64,000 nucleotides of DNA from Pseudomonas sp. LS44 (lineage in GTDB: Bacteria > Pseudomonadota > Gammaproteobacteria > Pseudomonadales > Pseudomonadaceae), in NCBI RefSeq assembly GCF_024730785.1, contig NZ_CP102830.1:1178001-1242000 (forward strand), given 5' to 3'. A program made the position numbers and the translations under genes. Position 1 is the stretch's first letter; each line of letters begins with the position of its first letter. Shown piece after piece: positions 24,935 through 33,881 of the stretch. The notes below the pieces were generated by a model that was not told the origin of the DNA, made no database searches, and worked only from the letters and a program-made list of their open reading frames with translations.

Positions 24935-25067
24935 GTAGCCCGGCAAAAGAGCGCTGGCTAGCCCGGCCATCGGCCAGCGCAGTTCTTTGAAATGTAGGAG
25001 GATTGGGCGGCGTGGGCCGGGCCGCGCAGGTCGAGTGCAGCGATCCCCAAAGGGGCTGCATGGCGCA

Positions 25068-25826
25068 TCAGGCCAGATGCAGCTGAATCTTCTGTTCGCT
25101 CAGTAGGCGGGCGAGGGCGGCGGGTGGCGCGCGGTCGGTGAACAGCTGGTCGACCAGTTCAATGGCGCCCAAGCGCACCACCGCATTGCGCCCGAATTTG
25201 CTCGAGTCGGCGGCCAGTAATACCTGCCGCGCATTGTGGATGATCGCCTGGGAAACCCGAACTTCCTGATAGTCGAAATCGAGCAGGCTACCGTCTTCAT
25301 CGATACCGCTGATGCCGACCACGGCGAAATCGACCTTGAACTGCTGGATGAAATCCACCGCGCTCTGGCCGACCACGCCGCCGTCGTCACGCACGGTCCC
25401 ACCGGCCACCAGCACCTCGAAATCAGCCTTACTACTGAGTTGCGCAGCGACATGCAGATTGTTGGTGATGACCTTCAATCCGCGATGGTTGAGCAGCGCG
25501 CGGGCGATGGCTTCGGTGGTGGTGCCGATATTGATAAACAGTGAGGCGTGGTCGGGAATCTGGGCGGCAATCGCCTCGGCAATCCGCTGCTTCTCATCGC
25601 GCATCAGGCCGGCGCGCATGGCGTAGGCGGTGTTGTGGATGCTCGATGCCTCGCTCGCCGCGCCGCCGTGGGTACGGCGCAGCAGGCCTTGTTCGGCGAG
25701 TTGGTTGATGTCGCGGCGGATGGTCTGCGGGGTGACGGAAAAGCTCTGGGCCAACTCGTCGATGCTGACGTAGCCGCGTTCGCGCGCACGTTCGAGAATA
25801 CTCTGCTGTCGGGGTGCCAGATTCAT
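25068..25826 (-). CDS. glpR: Glycerol-3-phosphate regulon repressor GlpR (DeoR family)
   Basis: A 252-residue DeoR-family repressor. The N-terminal winged helix reads [56 protein letters not shown]. The C-terminal sugar-phosphate isomerase-like sensor domain contains [38 protein letters not shown] and [19 protein letters not shown]. Glycerol-3-phosphate is the known inducer for the family. It precedes glpD and is divergent from ybaK. A GlpR-like site overlaps the ybaK start region (25906-25925), which would also allow autoregulation. Confidence 0.96.
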   Translation of the reverse strand: MNLAPRQQSILERARERGYVSIDELAQSFSVTPQTIRRDINQLAEQGLLRRTHGGAASEASSIHNTAYAMRAGLMRDEKQRIAEAIAAQIPDHASLFINIGTTTEAIARALLNHRGLKVITNNLHVAAQLSSKADFEVLVAGGTVRDDGGVVGQSAVDFIQQFKVDFAVVGISGIDEDGSLLDFDYQEVRVSQAIIHNARQVLLAADSSKFGRNAVVRLGAIELVDQLFTDRAPPAALARLLSEQKIQLHLA

Positions 25827-25905
25827 AAAAGTATCCAGATTTTTGCCGGATTATAGGCTGTCGTTGCCAGCGATTTGCCGCTAAGGTAAGCCGAAATCAC
25901 CATTT

Positions 25906-25925
25906 TGTTTTCACTATCGAACATG
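25906..25925. promoter_or_regulatory. Candidate GlpR operator at the glpR-ybaK divergent promoter
   Basis: TGTTTTCACTATCGAACATG matches about 15 of 20 positions of the GlpR consensus, including a perfect CGAACAT half-site. It overlaps the ybaK ATG (25923) and lies about 80 bases upstream of glpR. Confidence 0.55.
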
Positions 25926-26393
25926 ACTCCTGCCATCGACCTGTTAAAGAAAGCCAAGGCTGAGCACCGCGTGCACAGTTACACCCACGACCCGAAGGCG
26001 CCGTCCTATGGGCTGGAGGCTGCGGAAAAGCTCGGTTTGGAGCCGGCGCGGGTGTTCAAGACGCTGCTCGCGGCGAGCGAGAAGGGCGAGTTGCTGGTAG
26101 CCGTGGTACCGGTTGCCGGCAGTCTCGATCTGAAAGCGCTGGCGCATGCCGCCGGAGTGAAGAAAGCCGATATGGCCGACCCCGCCGCGGCCCAGCGCGC
26201 CACTGGCTATCTGCTCGGCGGCATTAGCCCGCTGGGGCAGAAGAAACGCCTGCGGACCTTTATCGACAGTTCGGCGCAGCATCAGCCGAGCATCTATGTC
26301 AGCGCCGGTCGCCGTGGCCTGGAAGTGGAGCTGACCGCCGCCCTCCTGGCCCAGCACACTCAAGCCGCTTTCGCCGATATCGGCCGCGGCTGA
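25923..26393 (+). CDS. ybaK: Cys-tRNA(Pro) deacylase YbaK
   Basis: A 156-residue editing enzyme that hydrolyses cysteine wrongly attached to tRNA-Pro. Family features are the conserved lysine segment ARVFKTLLA near residues 38-47, the central VVPVAGSLDLKALAHAAGVKKADMAD and GYLLGGISPLGQKKRLRTFID. The start is the ATG at 25923, not the in-frame TTG at 25905. No clear ribosome-binding site precedes it and a GlpR-like site overlaps it. glpK follows in the same direction, separated by a 142-bp MITE-like element, so the two may once have been close neighbours. Confidence 0.94.
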   Translation: MTPAIDLLKKAKAEHRVHSYTHDPKAPSYGLEAAEKLGLEPARVFKTLLAASEKGELLVAVVPVAGSLDLKALAHAAGVKKADMADPAAAQRATGYLLGGISPLGQKKRLRTFIDSSAQHQPSIYVSAGRRGLEVELTAALLAQHTQAAFADIGRG

Positions 26394-26435
26394 GCAGGGC
26401 ACTTCGTAAACGCTTTACCCCGCTGCAGCGCGCTA

Positions 26436-26577
26436 GCAGGCCGTTGAAAAAGGTAGCGAGCGAAGGCTAGACAAGGCGAAATCAGGCGAAAAAGCGCAGT
26501 TTACGAGTGGTAAATGAGCATTTTGAGCCTGATTTCAACGCGGTATAGCCGAGCGCAGTAGTTTTTCAACGGCCTGC
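26436..26577. mobile_element. 142-bp MITE-like element with terminal inverted repeats
   Basis: The ends are inverted copies: GCAGGCCGTTGAAAAA on the left and TTTTTCAACGGCCTGC on the right, extended with mismatches to TA. The interior shows partial internal symmetry (GAAATCAGGC near 26479 against GCCTGATTTC near 26527). No gene is inside. It resembles non-autonomous, IS-derived dispersed elements common in pseudomonads (recalled, not searched). It fills most of the space between ybaK and glpK. Confidence 0.75.
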
Positions 26578-26604
26578 CAGCCGATAACAATAAGGAAATG
26601 CGCC

Positions 26605-28092
26605 ATGTCTCAATACCTGCTCGCCATCGACCAGGGCACCACCAGCTCTCGGGCGATCGTCTTCAGTGCTCAGGGTTTGCCGGTGGCACGCGCCCAGCAG
26701 GAGTTCAAGCAGTACTTCCCGAAAGACGGCTGGGTCGAGCACGACGGTGAGGAAATCTGGCTGACGACCCTCAAGGTCTGTCGCGAGGCGATCGAACACA
26801 GCGGTCTGAATGTCGCCGAGATCGCCGCCATTGGCATCACCAACCAGCGCGAAACCACGCTGGTATGGGATGTGCAGACCGGCACGCTGATCCATCCGGC
26901 GATCGTCTGGCAGGATCGCCGCACGGCCGATTACTGTGCCGAACTCAAGGCTGCCGGCCACGAAGCGAGCGTGGCGCGCAAAACCGGCCTGCTGATCGAT
27001 CCATATTTCTCGGCCACCAAGCTGCGCTGGATTTTGCACAACGTTCCCGGCGCTCGCGAGCGCGCCGAGCGCGGTGAGCTGCGCTTCGGTACCGTCGACA
27101 GCTTTCTGCTGTGGCGCCTGACCGGCGGCCAGGTGCATCGCACTGATGCGACCAATGCTTCGCGCACCTTGCTATTCAATATCCATCGGCAGCAGTGGGA
27201 CGATGAATTGCTCGCTCTGTTCGACATCCCGCGCAGCCTGCTGCCCGAAGTGCTCGATTGCGCCGCCGAGTTTGGTCACACGCAAGCCGATTTGCTGGGC
27301 GCGAGTATTCCGGTGCTGGGCATGGCCGGTGACCAGCAGGCCGCACTGATCGGCCAGGCGTGCTTTCAGCCGGGCATGGTCAAAAGCACCTATGGCACCG
27401 GCTGCTTCATGATCCAGAACACCGGTAGTCAGCCGGTGGCTTCGCGGCATCGGCTGCTCACTACGGTCGGTTATCGCCTGAATGGTGAGGTTACCTACGC
27501 AGTGGAAGGCAGCATCTTCGTCGCTGGCGCGGCGGTGCAGTGGCTGCGCGACGGCATCAAGCTGATCACCCATGCGCGCGACAGCGAGGCGCTGGCCGAG
27601 CAGACCGGCGATGCCTGCGGCGTGTATCTGGTGCCGGCCTTCACCGGGTTGGGTGCGCCCTATTGGGATCCGAAGGCGCGCGGAGCGATTTTCGGTTTGA
27701 CCCGCGACACGGGCATCAAGGAAATCGTCACCGCTGGCCTGCAATCGGTCTGTTATCAGACCTGCGACTTGCTCGAAGCCATGCGTCAGGACGGCGCCGC
27801 CGCGCCCAGCGCGTTGCGGGTCGACGGCGGCATGGTGGAGAACAACTGGGTCATGCAGTTCCTCGCTGACATTCTCGGCGTGCCGGTCGAGCGCCCGGAA
27901 GTGACCGAAACCACCGCGCTGGGCGTGGCCTACCTGGCCGGCCTGCAGGCCGGGCTGTATGCCGACCTGGCGCAGATCGCCAGTCATTGGCATCGTCAAC
28001 AACGGTTCACCCCGCGCATGGCGGAGGCGCACCGCGACAAGCTGTATGCCGGCTGGCTGGATGCGGTGCAACGGGTCCGCAGCGGCGCCTGA
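26605..28092 (+). CDS. glpK: Glycerol kinase GlpK
   Basis: A 495-residue cytoplasmic FGGY kinase converting glycerol and ATP to glycerol-3-phosphate. The N-terminal phosphate loop reads [16 protein letters not shown]. The FGGY signatures are [39 protein letters not shown] and [44 protein letters not shown] precedes the ATG by about 8 bases. Pseudomonads usually have the facilitator gene glpF just before glpK, but here a MITE-like element and ybaK stand there instead. glpR and glpD run in the opposite direction. The next gene starts 30 bases downstream and may be read through. Confidence 0.97.
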   Translation: MSQYLLAIDQGTTSSRAIVFSAQGLPVARAQQEFKQYFPKDGWVEHDGEEIWLTTLKVCREAIEHSGLNVAEIAAIGITNQRETTLVWDVQTGTLIHPAIVWQDRRTADYCAELKAAGHEASVARKTGLLIDPYFSATKLRWILHNVPGARERAERGELRFGTVDSFLLWRLTGGQVHRTDATNASRTLLFNIHRQQWDDELLALFDIPRSLLPEVLDCAAEFGHTQADLLGASIPVLGMAGDQQAALIGQACFQPGMVKSTYGTGCFMIQNTGSQPVASRHRLLTTVGYRLNGEVTYAVEGSIFVAGAAVQWLRDGIKLITHARDSEALAEQTGDACGVYLVPAFTGLGAPYWDPKARGAIFGLTRDTGIKEIVTAGLQSVCYQTCDLLEAMRQDGAAAPSALRVDGGMVENNWVMQFLADILGVPVERPEVTETTALGVAYLAGLQAGLYADLAQIASHWHRQQRFTPRMAEAHRDKLYAGWLDAVQRVRSGA

Positions 28093-28122
28093 AAGACGAG
28101 TTCGACGAAGAGGTCACGCAGG

Positions 28123-28899
28123 ATGCGCAACTTTCGGAAGGGATGGGCAGCTCTGCTGCTGATGGCCGCGAGTGGCGCGCCGGCCTGGGGCGAAACATTG
28201 ATCATTACCGGCGATGTCTGGTGCCCGATCAACTGCGCGGCGAAGGCGTCCAAACCGGGGGGCTTCGTCGAGCTGGCGCAGCAGATCTTCAGCGAAGAGG
28301 GGATTCGCGTCGAATACCATACGGTGAACTGGGCGCGGGCGATTCTAGACGTCCGCCAGGGGCGCGCCAATGCGCTGATCGGCGCCGGCCGCGACGACGC
28401 CCCGGACTTCCTGTTCAGCGCCACCGCACCGGCTACCTCGCGTACGTGCTTCTACACCAAACCGGGCAGTGACTGGCGCTACGACGGCCCGGCGACGCTC
28501 GCCGCGGTCAGCTTGGCGGTGATTAACGGCTACAGCTACGGCGACGAGCTGAACGGCTATATCCACACCTACGAGCATGACAGTGCGCGGGTGCAGACCG
28601 CCGCAGGCGACCAGGCACTGGGCATCAATGTCGAAAAGGTGTTGCGCAGCCGTGCCGATGCGACCCTGGAGAACACCTGGGTAATGGCCCGCTACCTGTC
28701 GCGGCAGGCGCCACCGGTATCGCTGCGCCGCGCCGGCTGCCGGACGCCAGATGTACCGATCTACCTGGCCTTCGCACCCAAGCTGGCGAGCAGCCAGCGC
28801 TACATGGCGCTGTTCGAGGCCGGGGTGCAGCGCTACCGCGAAAACGGTCGGTTGCGGGTGCTGCTGGCCAGCTACGGCTTGCGCGACGGCGAACTGTAG
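28123..28899 (+). CDS. Periplasmic solute-binding protein, amino-acid ABC type
   Basis: A 258-residue protein with a signal peptide (MRNFRKGWAALLLMAASGAPAWG, cleavage near residue 23) and the family-3 substrate-binding fold: ETLIITGDVWCPINC at the start, GGFVELAQQIFSEEGIRVEYHTVNWARAILDVRQGRANALIGAG through lobe 1, and LAVINGYSYGDELNGYI in lobe 2. No permease or ATPase gene adjoins it, so it may be an orphan sensor-like binding protein or serve a distant transporter. Six Cys residues in the mature protein are more than usual and could form disulfides. The ligand is unknown. It begins 30 bases after glpK. Confidence 0.8.
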   Translation: MRNFRKGWAALLLMAASGAPAWGETLIITGDVWCPINCAAKASKPGGFVELAQQIFSEEGIRVEYHTVNWARAILDVRQGRANALIGAGRDDAPDFLFSATAPATSRTCFYTKPGSDWRYDGPATLAAVSLAVINGYSYGDELNGYIHTYEHDSARVQTAAGDQALGINVEKVLRSRADATLENTWVMARYLSRQAPPVSLRRAGCRTPDVPIYLAFAPKLASSQRYMALFEAGVQRYRENGRLRVLLASYGLRDGEL

Positions 28900-28986
28900 C
28901 GGCGCGAAAGTGCTGTGACTGTGACGGGCGCCGCTATGCGCGGGGCGGCATACTGGATGCACTCATTCCTGCCCCACGAGGTCGCC

Positions 28987-29772
28987 ATGCAGCTGAATTT
29001 CCACCAGATCGATGCGTTCACCCAGCGTCCGTTCAGCGGCAATCCGGCGATGGTCTATCGCCTCGACACCTGGCTGGACGAGGCGCAGATGCAGCGCATC
29101 GCGGCCGAACACAATCTGGCGGAAACCGCCTTCGTGGTGAAAGAGGATGCGCGCTGGCGCATCCGCTGGTTCACCCCGACCAGCGAGGTGCCGCTCTGTG
29201 GGCACGCCACACTGGCCTGCGCCTGTGTGCTATTCGAGCACTACCAGGAGCCGGGCGAGCGGCTCGAATTTGTCTGCCAATCCGGCGCGCTCAGCGTCAG
29301 CCGTGAGGATGGGCGCTTGGTGCTGGATTTTCCCTGCCTGCCGCCCCGGCCGATCGAGGTCAGCGCGGCGATCCTGCAGGCGCTCGGTGGACAACCGGAG
29401 CAAGTGCTGGATACCGGCAAGGAGCTGATGGTGGTGCTCGCCGACGAGCAGCACGTGCGCGCCTGTCGGCCGGATCTGAAACAGGTCGCGGCATTGCCCT
29501 GGCTGGGCATGATCGTCACCGCGCCCGGTGTGAAGCACGACTTCGTCTCGCGCTACTTCGCCCCGGCCATCGGCATCGACGAAGACCCGGTGACCGGCTC
29601 GACGCACTGCAGCCTGATTCCATACTGGGCGGCGCGGCTCGCCAAGAAGCACCTTACGGGCTTCCAGTGCTCGGCGCGCGGTGGCGAGCTGTATTGCAGC
29701 CTGGAGGGCGATCGGGTCAGGATCGCTGGACATGCCGTGCGCATCGCGAGCGGCACGCTCTGGCTCGACTGA
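28987..29772 (+). CDS. PhzF-family isomerase/epimerase-like protein
   Basis: A 261-residue protein of the PhzF/diaminopimelate-epimerase fold. The catalytic Glu is Glu46 in AEHNLAETAFV. Other conserved segments are IDAFTQRPFSGNPAMV, IRWFTPTSEVPLCGHATLACA and GIDEDPVTGSTHCSLIPYW. I start at 28987 (MQLNFHQIDAF), with GAGG just upstream, rather than the in-frame ATG at 28915. No other phenazine genes are nearby, so it is one of the many housekeeping PhzF homologues of unknown substrate. An 88-base gap separates it from the solute-binding protein gene. Confidence 0.92.
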   Translation: MQLNFHQIDAFTQRPFSGNPAMVYRLDTWLDEAQMQRIAAEHNLAETAFVVKEDARWRIRWFTPTSEVPLCGHATLACACVLFEHYQEPGERLEFVCQSGALSVSREDGRLVLDFPCLPPRPIEVSAAILQALGGQPEQVLDTGKELMVVLADEQHVRACRPDLKQVAALPWLGMIVTAPGVKHDFVSRYFAPAIGIDEDPVTGSTHCSLIPYWAARLAKKHLTGFQCSARGGELYCSLEGDRVRIAGHAVRIASGTLWLD

Positions 29773-29837
29773 CCCCGGACGGGAGCGACAGCGCGGCTGT
29801 CTATACTGCCGGCAGTTAGCGTAGATAAGGATGATCG

Positions 29838-30911
29838 ATGACGGCGCCTCCGCGTGACCAGCTACTGCGTTTGCGACGAACCCTGATGGCCAGCACTGCC
29901 TCGCTCCTGCACTTGCTGCTGTGCTGGTTGGCCTTTAGTGCTGGTTTCATGTCGCTTCATCTGGCCGGCATGCTGGTGCTCAGCTTCATCGTTCTCAGCA
30001 GCTGCGTGCTGTTTCTGCTGGTCATTTGGCTCAATCTCAACCTGCGGTTTCGCGATCCCAGTCTGACCACTGCGCAGATGTGCTGGGCGATCGGGGTGGT
30101 GTTCTTCACCGCGTATTTCGTCGAAACCCTGCGCATGCTGTTTTTGATGATGGCATTGGTGGTGATGATGTTCGGCGCTTTTCGCCTGCGACTTGCAGGC
30201 TATGTGCGCGTCGGTCTGTTCACCGCAGCCTGCTATGTCGGGCTGCTGGTTAGTTTGTGGGCGCGCGGCGCGGTCATGGATGGGCGCGTCGAACTGATCC
30301 AAGCCTTCGAGTTCGCTGTATTGATGCTCGGCGTATGCATTCTCGGTCTGGAGATGAGCAACCTGCGCAACATGCTTCAGGTGCGCAATCGCGATCTGCA
30401 ACAAGCGCTGGAACGCATTCAATTGCTGGCGATTACCGATGAACTGACCGGCCTGTACAACCGACGTTTCGCCAATGACCTGTTGGCCCAGCAAAAATCC
30501 TTGGCCGATCGGGGCAATTACAGCTTCGTGCTGTGTCTGGTCGATCTGGATTTGTTCAAGTCAGTCAACGACCGCTTCGGCCATGGCAATGGCGATGCGG
30601 TGCTCAAACAATTGGCGCAATTGTTTCGCCACGCGGTCCGCGACGTCGATTTCGTGGCGCGGTTGGGCGGCGAGGAATTTCTCCTGCTGCTATCGCATAC
30701 CGATGTGACCGGTGCCGAACTGGTGCTTGAGCGTTTGCGTCAGGGCGTGCGCAATACCGAATGGCAGGATTGCCTGGGCCTGCGCCTGAGTTTGTCGGTT
30801 GGTGTCAGTGCCTATCGGCCGGTCGAGGACTGGGAAGACACCATGCTGCGCGCCGATGGCGCGTTATATCAGGCCAAGAACGGCGGTCGCGATCAGGTCG
30901 TGGTGCTGTAG
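29838..30911 (+). CDS. Membrane-bound diguanylate cyclase (GGDEF domain)
   Basis: A 357-residue inner-membrane protein predicted to make cyclic di-GMP from two GTP. About six hydrophobic segments fill residues 18-172, a MASE-like membrane sensor with short loops. A short coiled linker follows (residues 175-197), then the GGDEF domain from about residue 198 (AITDELTGLYNRR). The active-site motif is GGEEF at 277-281, and an RxxD inhibitory site (RDVD, 268-271) lies five residues before it. All residues expected for activity and product inhibition are therefore present. The stop is inside the convergent ABC gene: the two coding ends overlap by 19 bases. Confidence 0.94.
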   Translation: MTAPPRDQLLRLRRTLMASTASLLHLLLCWLAFSAGFMSLHLAGMLVLSFIVLSSCVLFLLVIWLNLNLRFRDPSLTTAQMCWAIGVVFFTAYFVETLRMLFLMMALVVMMFGAFRLRLAGYVRVGLFTAACYVGLLVSLWARGAVMDGRVELIQAFEFAVLMLGVCILGLEMSNLRNMLQVRNRDLQQALERIQLLAITDELTGLYNRRFANDLLAQQKSLADRGNYSFVLCLVDLDLFKSVNDRFGHGNGDAVLKQLAQLFRHAVRDVDFVARLGGEEFLLLLSHTDVTGAELVLERLRQGVRNTEWQDCLGLRLSLSVGVSAYRPVEDWEDTMLRADGALYQAKNGGRDQVVVL

Positions 30912-32002
30912 CGGCTCAGCCCGGAGTCGCCAAGATTGACCTGGGCGGCCACGCTACCTTGGGCCGGGAATACCACCAAATGGTCGGCGGCGATGCGGAT
31001 ACCAACCTGGGCGCCAGGCAAGTGATCGGCATGGCTGGGGAAAATCGATTCCAGCAAAGTGCCGGTCGGTAGTTGCAGGCGATAAAGCGTCGCTGCGCCG
31101 AGGAAGGTCTTGCCGACGATCAGCGCTTTCAGCGCACTGTCAGGCGCGTAGACGACATCGTCAGGGCGCAACAGCACGTCGACCGCGCTACCGGTCGGCC
31201 AAATATAGGCCCGATTGCCGCTAATCACGCCGAGCTCGGTCTGCACCGTATCCGGGCTGAGCAGTTGCCCGCGGATGAAATAGCCTTGGCCGATGAAGCT
31301 GGCCACGAACGGTGTCAGCGGCTCGTGGTAGAGGTTGTAAGGCGTATCCCACTGCTCCAGATGTCCTTCCTTGAACACGCCAACGTGATCGCTGACGGCG
31401 AAGGCTTCTTCCTGATCGTGGGTAACCAGAATCGCGCTGGTGCCGCGCGCCTTGAGGATGTCGCGCACCTCGTGGCTCAAGCGCCGACGCAGATCGCCGT
31501 CGAGATTGGAGAACGGTTCATCGAGAAGCAGGAGTTGCGGCTGCGGCGCCAGTGCACGGGCCAGTGCGACACGTTGCTGTTGGCCGCCGGAGAGTTCATG
31601 TGGGTAGCGTTTGCTCAACCCGCCGAGTTTGACCAGTTCAAGCAGTTCAGCGGTGATGCGCTCGCGTTGAGGATGTTTACGGATCCCGAAAGCGACGTTG
31701 TCAGCTACGCAGAGATGTGGAAATAGCGCGTAATCCTGAAACACCATGCCGATTCGGCGTTTCTCCGGCGCCAGGGTGAAGCCGCTACGGGAAATCACCT
31801 CACCACTCAGTTCTATCTCCCCTTCGGCGATTGGCTCGAACCCGGCGATTGCGCGCAATGTGGTGGTCTTGCCGCAACCGGAGGGTCCAAGCAGGCAGCC
31901 GATATCGCCGGCATTGAGATGCAGGCTGAGGTCTTGCACGATTTTCTGCTCGCGGTAGCCGCACGCCAGATTGCGCAGGCTCAACAGCAGGGTTGGACTC
32001 AT
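30893..32002 (-). CDS. ABC transporter ATP-binding protein (FbpC/PotA-like)
   Basis: A 369-residue importer ATPase. Walker A is [10 protein letters not shown] (39-48), the signature is [15 protein letters not shown] near 137, Walker B is [12 protein letters not shown], and the H-loop is [16 protein letters not shown]-terminal regulatory (TOBE-like) domain follows from about residue 240. The sequence style is that of iron(III), polyamine or similar importers. The start at 32002 overlaps the argF stop as ATGA, so translation is coupled to argF; an in-frame Met at 32260 lies inside argF and is rejected. No permease or binding protein adjoins it, as I recall also for the ATPase after argF in P. 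aeruginosa. The substrate is unknown. Confidence 0.92.
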   Translation of the reverse strand: MSPTLLLSLRNLACGYREQKIVQDLSLHLNAGDIGCLLGPSGCGKTTTLRAIAGFEPIAEGEIELSGEVISRSGFTLAPEKRRIGMVFQDYALFPHLCVADNVAFGIRKHPQRERITAELLELVKLGGLSKRYPHELSGGQQQRVALARALAPQPQLLLLDEPFSNLDGDLRRRLSHEVRDILKARGTSAILVTHDQEEAFAVSDHVGVFKEGHLEQWDTPYNLYHEPLTPFVASFIGQGYFIRGQLLSPDTVQTELGVISGNRAYIWPTGSAVDVLLRPDDVVYAPDSALKALIVGKTFLGAATLYRLQLPTGTLLESIFPSHADHLPGAQVGIRIAADHLVVFPAQGSVAAQVNLGDSGLSRYSTTT

Positions 32003-32922
32003 GCGTGGTAGTAAGCCGGCTCGACGAGCATTTCCAGCAGGGCCTTTTGCACGTGCAGGCGATTCTCCGCCTGGTCCCAAGCCAACGAGCGGGGATCTTC
32101 GAGCAGATCGGCGCTGATTTCTTCGCCGCGATGAGCGGGCAGGCAATGCAGGAAGATTACGTCCTCGGCCGCTTGATCGAGCAGCGCGCGGTTGACCTGA
32201 TATGGGCGGAACAGCTCCAGGCGCTGAGCGACTTCCTCTTCCTGGCCCATCGACGTCCACACGTCGGTGCTCACCAGGTGAGCTCCCGCCACCGCTTCGC
32301 GCGGATCACGGACGATACGTACGCGTTCGCCTGCTTGGGCGAGCAGGGCGGCGTTGGGTTCATAGCCTTGCGGGCAGGCCACGCGCAATTGGAAGTCGAA
32401 TTGCATGGCCGCTTCTATATAGGTGTTGCACATGTTGTTGCCATCGCCAATCCAGGCGGCAGTCTTGCCCTGGATGCTGCCCCGCTGTTCGAGAAAGGTT
32501 TGCATGTCAGCGAGCAGTTGGCAGGGGTGCAGGTCGTCGGAAAGACCGTTGATTACCGGCACTTGGGAATAAGCGGCGAATTCGGTCAGCGTGCTGTGCG
32601 CGTAGGTGCGGATCATTACCGCATCGAGCATGCGCGACATGACGATGGCGCTGTCGCTGATTGGCTCGCCACGGCCTAGCTGTGTGTCACGCGGAGACAG
32701 GAAGATCGCCTGACCGCCAAGTTGGATCATGCCGGCCTCGAATGACAAGCGCGTACGGGTCGATGCTTTCTCGAAAATCATGCCCAGCACGCGGTTCTTC
32801 AGCGGCTCGAACAGTGCGCCGCGGTTGCGCAAGTCCTTCAACTCGATGCCACGCCGGATCAGGCCATTGAGCTCCTCGGGCGTGCAGTCCATTAGCGAGA
32901 GAAAGTGTCTTGCGGTCATCAT
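31999..32922 (-). CDS. argF: Ornithine carbamoyltransferase ArgF
   Basis: A 307-residue anabolic enzyme making citrulline from ornithine and carbamoyl phosphate in arginine synthesis. The carbamoyl-phosphate motif is STRTR at residues 54-58 in [14 protein letters not shown]. The second signature, [13 protein letters not shown], lies near residue 262 with the reactive Cys, and [14 protein letters not shown] is the third family motif. Two Met codons in tandem start the gene (32922 and 32919), preceded by AAAGG. The stop overlaps the start of the ABC ATPase gene. It pairs functionally with argG at 40494. I found no ArgR site as clear as the one before argG. Confidence 0.97.
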   Translation of the reverse strand: MMTARHFLSLMDCTPEELNGLIRRGIELKDLRNRGALFEPLKNRVLGMIFEKASTRTRLSFEAGMIQLGGQAIFLSPRDTQLGRGEPISDSAIVMSRMLDAVMIRTYAHSTLTEFAAYSQVPVINGLSDDLHPCQLLADMQTFLEQRGSIQGKTAAWIGDGNNMCNTYIEAAMQFDFQLRVACPQGYEPNAALLAQAGERVRIVRDPREAVAGAHLVSTDVWTSMGQEEEVAQRLELFRPYQVNRALLDQAAEDVIFLHCLPAHRGEEISADLLEDPRSLAWDQAENRLHVQKALLEMLVEPAYYHA

Positions 32923-33246
32923 TCACTACCTTTGTACAACGCTTGCGCAGATCCCAAGACCGAATTTCGGAGAAAAAGGGGCGGGATCTGCGGCTGGTGG
33001 CCGCTACGGGCGACGAATAGGGGAAGGCGCGATCTTATAAAAAAATGTCGTGCCACGCTATCGAGCTTCGGTCGCGGCGCGGCCTGTGAGGGGCGGCCGG
33101 GGTGCGACTCTGGGCTCGATCCACAGTAATCAGCCATGCCCAGCACGGCGGCGCTTCTGCGGAAGGGGAGCATTTGTACACTGTGGCTCTGCGGATTGGC
33201 AAACTCGCAACGGCGCGCGACAGCTGGCGGCGGGCGGATCAGGCAT

Positions 33247-33277
33247 AAAAAAACCCCGCCGGATGGCGGGGTTTTTT
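33247..33277 (-). terminator. Bidirectional terminator after the cold-shock gene
   Basis: The stem CCCCGCC/GGCGGGG is flanked by A and T runs on both sides (AAAAAAA at the left, TTTTTT at the right). It lies 15 bases beyond the cold-shock gene stop on the minus strand. Confidence 0.92.
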
Positions 33278-33291
33278 AATTCGAGGGGGGT

Positions 33292-33504
33292 TTAGACCAC
33301 CTGAACTTCTTCGGCTTGCATGCCTTTCTGGCCTTTAACGGCTACGAAAGAAACAGCTTGGCCTTCTTTCAGGCTTTTGAAACCTTGGGTCTGGATAGCT
33401 TTGTAGTGCACGAACAGGTCGGCGCCGCCGTTGCTTGGAGTGATGAAGCCGAAGCCTTTTTCATCGTTGAACCATTTAACGGTGCCGTTTTCGCGATTTG
33501 CCAT
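33292..33504 (-). CDS. Cold-shock-domain protein (CspA family)
   Basis: A 70-residue single-stranded nucleic-acid-binding beta-barrel. Both RNA-binding motifs are intact: KGFGFITP at about residues 16-23 and DLFVHYKAI at about 29-37. The length is exactly typical. It is followed by a strong terminator, so it is monocistronic. The 377 bases upstream, without a gene, are a plausible long leader as in cold-regulated csp genes. Which of the several pseudomonad Csp paralogues this is cannot be decided from sequence alone. Confidence 0.96.
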   Translation of the reverse strand: MANRENGTVKWFNDEKGFGFITPSNGGADLFVHYKAIQTQGFKSLKEGQAVSFVAVKGQKGMQAEEVQVV

Positions 33505-33881
33505 GGTGTTTGTTCCTAGAAACGAAGTGAGTTGCAGCGCAGGTTTAATGCCTCGCCAGTACTGAGTGCAAAGAGTTAGCGCATTCGTGCAGGGTTGGAT
33601 CGAAATCTAAACACCAAGTAGCGAGTCGCGGTTACATATGCAGCACAGTGGGCCAAAGATACTCACTTTGAATGATTAATGCGATGGTTGTGAGCGTGCC
33701 ATAGCGGTTTATTCTCAGGTTTAGCTGTGAGAAGCGTTCCGATTGCGATAAATCGGCTCGCCTGATGGTCCTGGATTCATGAGACGAACGCTTATGGCGC
33801 AACGATCCGAACGACGCCATAGTCATTTTCCAGCGACCTCGACCGGTCGTCTCGACTCCATAAAAATGCGAGGCCAGGCCA
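33505..33881. other. Leader/intergenic region between csp and the oxidoreductase gene
   Basis: These 377 bases show no convincing coding frame. The minus-strand side should contain the cold-shock gene promoter and long 5' leader. The plus-strand side holds the promoter of the molybdopterin gene (GAGGCCAGGCC just before its start). No recognisable repeat element was seen. Confidence 0.5.

Noticed and set aside
28915..28986. A longer PhzF N-terminus starting at 28915
   Set aside because: The extra 24 residues do not resemble the family, and GAGG sits correctly for the ATG at 28987.
32923..33080. An ArgR operator upstream of argF
   Set aside because: Only one weak TGTCG half-site is visible at 33046, with no second copy at the required 21-base spacing.
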